In this document: in pieces, positions 58,856 through 64,000 of the stretch
How positions within the stretch are numbered: the first letter of the stretch is position 1
Layout: each line of letters opens with the position of its first letter
Source: Ligustrum vulgare
Taxonomy: Eukaryota; Streptophyta; Magnoliopsida; Lamiales; Oleaceae
Reading direction: 5' to 3'
NCBI GenBank assembly: GCA_963555705.1
Contig: OY743188.1
Coordinates: 29,471,383 to 29,535,382 of the forward strand
Length of the DNA stretch: 64,000 nucleotides
The notes under the pieces: model-generated
Seen by the model: the letters and a program-made list of their open reading frames with translations, nothing else
Databases searched by the model: none
What the model was told of the DNA's origin: nothing
Position numbers and translations under genes: made by a program

Positions 58856-59059
58856 CTACATGATGTACTCCCTTATGTTCACATTTCCTTTATACTTTAT
58901 TGAAATTAAGCTTTGCATAAGCGTGCTTGTTTCAGCCTTATCGTTTCTCGCAAAACGTTTCTTAATTTCGACAAAGAATTCATTGACATCATTTACCTCC
59001 TCAGATACTATGCCACTAAAGGCTTCCGGAATGCTGCACTTAATGATCATTAGACTCAT
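58856..59059 (-). pseudogene. Copia gag fragment
   Basis: Text such as FFVEIKKRFARNDKAETSTL and SLISIKYKGNVNIREYI is UBN2-type Copia gag. The rest of gag is degraded. Confidence 0.75.
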
Positions 59060-59399
59060 GCAACATGAGCAATCTCACTTCTCAAAGTTCCTCCTTTGAT
59101 TATATGAACTTTCATCCGTCAGAGGAGCAGGTTGCTCAATCCTTAGTGTACGGTCTAGATCTATGCAGCCAAGAACTATATGAATGTTCTCGTTCTGATC
59201 CTTGAAGTTTGATCCATTAATGCATGGATTAAATTTGAGCTTGTAGATATACTACTAGCAGAATTTGAAACCGAATAGAGAACACTTAAACAAAATAGCT
59301 CACATAAGTACCTTATTATGCAAATCATATTTTCAAATAATGGTAGGGCCCATCACAAGATACCTAGCACAACATCAATATTTAGTCTTTAGACAGAAA

Positions 59400-59815
59400 T
59401 ATTGACTTGTAAGTGGTACTCTTGGTGTAGTAATCAAACACTGACATTAAGACATGTCAACCAACAAACCTTTCTTTGGACTGATTTATTGATCACACGT
59501 AAAACCAAATAACCATCACGTATTTATCACCACAAGTTCATGTGAAATTCGAGCCAAATATTGACCTTCCTTTGGGTCGATCAATATCCTCATGAAATAA
59601 CACACAAACACCTAATTTTCCCTTAGTATAGTGATCAAATACTGGAAATAAGACATGTTAACCAATAAACCTTTCTTTGGACCGATTTATTGGTCACACG
59701 TTAAACCAAATAATTGCCACGTGTTTATCACCACAGGTGCATGTGAAATTCGAGCCAAATATTGACATTCCTTTGGGCCGATCAATATCCGCAATGAATA
59801 ACACACACACAAATA
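59400..59815. repeat. 185-bp direct duplication in the Copia leader
   Basis: Two copies sharing AACCTTTCTTTGGACYGATTT, GTGAAATTCGAGCCAAATAT and CTTTGGGYCGATCAATATCC. Confidence 0.85.
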
Positions 59816-59929
59816 CTTTCTAATATTCATAGTTAATTAATATCCACAAGAGAAGTTGCTTTGGCAACATGTTACTTCAACTAACTTACTTTTTAATATT
59901 ATATCTCTCAAAAGAGTCCGTAGTATCAA

Positions 59930-60600
59930 AATTTGAAATTGAAATCCATTGATTTGCATCTATATTTGACTTTAGGATTTGAATTATAGAATTCAAAGCT
60001 TTAGAATAAAGCAATCCTTAAGTTGAGAGAGTCAATTGCAATATTCTTAAACCTTTAGTGGCCAATTATGTGAAATTTTAAGCTTGAAGGGCTTAAATTA
60101 GAATTTTTCCAAAATCTAATTGGCTAATTTAGAGAAATTCCAAACTTTAGGTCCCAATTTTAAAAGAAAATCAAACTTTACGGGTCCAAAATAGTGAATT
60201 TGAAAACTTTAAGGACTAAATCAGAAAATTTTCAAACTTTAGGGACTGGAAATGAAAATTTTCAAACATTAGCGGACTGAATTAGAAAATTTTCAAACTT
60301 TTAAGGACTGAATGTGAAAATTTTCAAACTTTAGGGACTGGATTAGAAAATTTTCAAACTTTAAAGACCAATTTAGAGAATTTCAGAACCGTAGGTGTTG
60401 TATTAGAAAATTTTAAAACTGCAGGGACTGTATTGTAAAATCAGGAACTTTAAAGGCTCAACTTAAATGGTTTTGTAACTTTAGTGGCTGATTTTATAAA
60501 TTCCATAACTTTAAGAGCCAACTTAAATAATTTCATAACTTTAGGGGCTTAGGTCATAAATACCATAACCGTAGGGCTTAAACTTTATTTCAAAATGAAT
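59930..60600. repeat. Degenerate 30-bp repeat in the Copia leader
   Basis: Recurring AAAATTTTCAAACTTTAGGG and ACTG segments, about 15 units with changing length. Confidence 0.8.
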
Positions 60601-60714
60601 AGGGAGGACTGGAGGTGCAATTAACCATAATTATCTAAAATTGCAAAAGAAGTCCTTGGAGACTTCTAATTTCCGACTGAAGTCCATATCCCAAAATCGC
60701 GACAGCTAGGGTTT

Positions 60715-60890
60715 AAACCCTAGCCGCCGCTCTTAAGCCCTCAAGACGCGTCGCCATTGCTGGCGACGTCCACTGCCTGCAGCGCCATCTCCGGCGCTGC
60801 ATTCCAGAATACAACGTGCGACGCTGCAGCCCATCGCGCGACGCCGCGCGCAGCCAAGTCTGCCGGTCAGTACTACCTTCAGGACCGCGG
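60715..60890. other. CpG-rich patch in the Copia leader
   Basis: About 175 bp of GC-rich DNA with GCGACG, GCGCGCAG and GGCGCTGC motifs in an otherwise AT-rich element, next to the 5' LTR. The 73-codon frame over it has no domain. Confidence 0.6.
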
Positions 60891-61397
60891 TTACTGGATC
60901 TTAATCCATGAATTCATGATTTCAACCATAATAACCAAATTTCTGAATCTTAACTCCAAAATCAAAACGCCCAAATAATATCCATCGATATACAACACCC
61001 CAAAATCAGATTCAGAACCCATATCGAAATTCAACCATCCAAATCTAAAACCAGATGCAAATTCATACACCCAAACTCCAAACGAAAAGCATTCGATAGT
61101 AATGAAAAGAATTGCTCACAGTTGAATGTATATATAACCATAATCAGAATTAATTTTCTAAATCAGGTCTCAATACATAATTTTCGAAAACCAAATTTTA
61201 TGTACATGAGACATATTGATATTGATTTTCGAGCTTCAAAATCCAAATTCATATATCCAAATAAACCGATTTAATTCATGATGAAACCAACAGATATGCA
61301 TATTTATCAATTCACGAAATCAGCCCACTATTCGCATAAAAATACGCACATAGAATATATGGGCTTGGAATAGATCTGATAATTCAACACGATGTTG

Positions 61398-61409
61398 GCT
61401 CTGATACCA
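61398..61409 (-). other. Primer-binding site (tRNA-iMet)
   Basis: The complement of TGGTATCAGAGC, two bases left of the right-hand LTR. Confidence 0.93.
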
Positions 61410-61411
61410 CT

Positions 61412-61864
61412 TGTTAGAAAATTCTATCACAGATAAATTTATCTATGATCCAAAAATCATCATGCTGAATTATCAAGAATTAAATAATTGAAGCGGAAGC
61501 GTACCTTAATCAGATATGATTCACGATGTACGATTCGGTTAGTTGGATCTTCTAAATCAATATGTAGTCCTTATTTTCTCTCTGATGATGAGATGTCAAA
61601 AAGAATGAACAATACGTACGATTCAGTGACCATAACCAACTTTATATACTGAATTGTCAGTTAACCTAATTCGGCCCATCATGAATTAGGTAATGGCCTG
61701 GTATCTACACATAAAAGTCCATACATTAATTAGATACATTAAAGCCCGATATATATAAAATCCTTATTAGATCACTTTAAATAGGCTTAACCAAATTTGA
61801 TAGCATTTTATTCAATACACAATAATTCACATATAAGCACACACGATTGATTAAAATCCTTACA
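61412..61864 (-). repeat. 5' LTR of the Copia element
   Basis: See 55432-55883. Confidence 0.95.
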
Positions 61865-62044
61865 TAATTAATTAATAAGTTAAACTCTATCAATCTCCAT
61901 CTCTCCATTTACCCTAGAAACAAATATGTTTTAATAACTTAGAGAAATCGGTTTTTAACCAGTTGAAATTTTGCAAAAATCATTCAAAAGTTGTTTATTA
62001 CAAAAAAAGTATGCAATTTATTCATCATTTACATAAGACGTGCA

Positions 62045-64000
62045 ACACACGTGTTATAGACTAGTGATTATCAAATGCATAATCAAATCATTCTTAGAAA
62101 CCATTTCAACAAAAAAAAAAAAAAAAATTCTTAGAAACAATAAATTACGAAACTAATTTTAATTTATGAAGCACTATTTAGTATATTTACTTTAGAGCAT
62201 CCATAATGGAGATGCTAAAGTTAGCTAGCCATATAAGCAAGAAATCAAAAGTTAAGTGACAAATATGCACGTTAAAGTTAACATGTAATTTTTGCTACAA
62301 TGGATATATTAAGTTTTAACTAAAGTCCAAGAACAGAATAAATATATATTTTTTTTAAAATAGAAAAATTTATATATTAATATGGTTATCATTTTGAAGA
62401 CCACATTATATAATATGAAATCAGCAAAAAAATTATTTTATTTATGAATATTAAAAAATTTAAAGAAAAAAAGATAAGATTTTTGGGGAATTTTTCAACT
62501 TAACATTGTCAATTCATCGACTAAATTGCTAGTCAAATTTAACAAACAAGTTAACATGTGTTAAAAAAGATTTCCTTCACATGTAATTTACTTTATTCAT
62601 TGTACACCATTTTTCAACCCCTAACTATTTTATTTCACTAACATGTAGTTTAACATGTAAATTGTGGATGCACTAAACGTTCTTTGCACATTGTATTATA
62701 CTACAAAAAAAAATTTACACTTTGTGTTTTCTGTACTATAATTTTTGAAATATATTCAAATAAGTTACTCCACATATAACTTAGCAAGTGCGTATAAAAA
62801 AAATCCTACAAATATCTTAAGAATTTAAAATCTGGTTCTTGTGAAAGCAATGTTGAGAATTACACGTCGATTCCCTCTCCTTTATCCCGCGGAGAAAATA
62901 CTAATAAAGAACTTCTTTCTAATCATAAGTTTTTACTCCTTGAAATATCCCACATGAAGTTGCAAGAAACTACAAAGATAAAGCTCACTAGTTTTTTCTC
63001 TATTTGGTGACAATATGTGACTCTTGATGTACAATTAATTGACTCCCCAATACACATATTTATATGTAAAAACCTTTCTAAAAACATATAGGTTGTGTTT
63101 GAAACACAACATTTTTCATGGAATTGAAAATATTTTCCCACTTTTTCCATAAAAGAGTGTTTGATAGCTACTTTTTTGCCATCAATTCATTTTCCATGTA
63201 TTGACTTCACGCGCTGCAATTCCTCCAAATTAGGGAATTCACTTTCCAATCAACATAGGAGGTTTTATTTTCCTGGCAATTTGTTTAACCATTTTCGTCA
63301 CGTTTGATTCTTTTTGTTGTTGTTAATTATTTTATTTTTTTCTCAAATAATTAATATTAATTATTGATTACAATATAACAATCATATTAATTATTGAACT
63401 TATAACAAGATCATGAGTATTTAACTTCTATCAAGTAAACAAATAAACATATTCCACTCACCTTGGAAGTGCCTAAACCGAGGTTCTGTACTTTCTGTTT
63501 ATTGACGTATCGATACTTCATGAACATGTATCGATGCGCAGTCGATCCAGCACTGTCAAGTCTAATTTTGATATTTCCTTCGTGATTTAACTATATTTGG
63601 TCGAGCGAAATATCGTTTAGGTTATCAAGATCATGTTATTAAATTAACATGCCTTGAGCCTAAAATAATCCTAACTTTTAACTCAAGAATTTTGGGAAAT
63701 TTTTTTATTATTTCACTAATGGCTTTATGACTTTTGGTGCTTGATTTATAGCTCGAGACAATGGCCATATTTATAGGAAGAAATAGTTGCACCAAAGCTA
63801 AAATAACATCGGCCATAGATGATAGAATCAAGGCTGAAGGTGTCCACGTTTTAACTCGAAGGAGGTGGCAATTCACAAACAAGCAAACAGGTGCTGGATT
63901 TGGATGTCATGTAAGCTATAGGTAGGCTAGGACACTTCATGGTTGTACTTTTAAAAATTCAGCTTCCAGGTTCCCTATTTGATCTAATATTTGAGGTATC
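62045..64000. other. AT-rich intergenic DNA, no gene
   Basis: A candidate MITE lies at about 62194-62677, with GAGCATCCATAATGGA at one end and ATTGTGGATGCAC at the other. A short palindrome TGTGTTTGAAACACA lies at 63094-63108. No recognised gene; frames at 62923-63150 and 63631-63882 have no domain. Confidence 0.45.

Larger units (their letters stand above)
55432..61864 (-). mobile_element. Decayed Copia element, TSD TAATT
   Basis: LTRs 55432-55883 (452 bp) and 61412-61864 (453 bp), both TGTTAGAAAATTC to AATCCTTACA. TSDs TAATT at 55427-55431 and 61865-61869. The primer site (61398-61409, complement of TGGTATCAGAGC) and the purine tract CCAAGTGGGATAT show minus orientation. gag and pol are broken. 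A leader with two kinds of tandem repeats occupies 59400-60600. Confidence 0.95.
54781..62044. repeat. 270-bp tandem repeat, three units, third split by Copia
   Basis: Units start ACCTTAAAAG at 54781 and 55050 and ACCTTAAAAGCACC at 55335. The third is interrupted at 55431 and resumes at 61865-62044. Shared landmarks are GAATCTTTCAGTTACCAAAT, ATATGTTTTAATAACTTAG and CAAAAGTTGTTTA. Confidence 0.9.

Overview
This is a window of plant nuclear DNA, most likely from a eudicot. The evidence is a complete seven-exon gene for the chloroplast import channel TOC75 (48045-51927, minus strand), plant-type Copia and Gypsy LTR retrotransposons primed by initiator tRNA-Met, plant hAT and Mutator-like transposons, and AT-rich intergenic DNA. 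I cannot name the species. TOC75 is the only ordinary host gene I can support. Nearly everything else is mobile DNA, much of it nested, and many boundaries can be fixed from exact target-site duplications (TSDs).

Layout. 1-11748 holds LTR remnants, two solo LTRs with perfect TSDs (913-3222 and 7952-9827), a degenerate GGTCAC-rich block, a CCA-rich block and the 3' end of a Tat/Athila-like element. 11749-31453 is a decayed minus-strand Copia element. A Gypsy element (12253-25852, TSD CTTTC) is inserted in its 3' LTR, and a third LTR element (14200-22636, TSD CTCCA) is inserted in the Gypsy coding region. 31621-32762 is a hAT element (TSD ATTACATG). 34263-43123 is a second hAT element (TSD CAGGTGCA) carrying an LRR receptor-kinase exon fragment and split by a Sirevirus-like Copia element (35224-42914, TSD AATAT). 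43578-45423 is a SINE split by a solo LTR, and 45859-46240 is a Mutator-type MITE. After TOC75 come a large fold-back structure (52161-54055) and a 270-bp tandem repeat interrupted by a decayed Copia element (55432-61864).

Main observation. Two LTR retrotransposons with unrelated LTRs, one chromovirus-like and one Sirevirus-like, each carry the same cassette of about 2.1 kb, antisense to the element. The cassette encodes an intronless LOG-type cytokinin-activating enzyme homologue (217 aa in both) and a small basic C-X2-C-X4-C-X3-C protein whose layout recalls plant-virus nucleic-acid-binding/cysteine-rich proteins. Each gene has its own TATA-like box. The LOG 3' region carries three tandem stem-loops, and a GAAA-capped stem lies between the genes. 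The copies differ at about 10 percent of residues, yet both LOG frames are open and a 48-codon core shows nine synonymous and no amino-acid changes. This suggests a selected protein-coding cassette that has moved between element families, possibly virus-derived. The source and function are inference.
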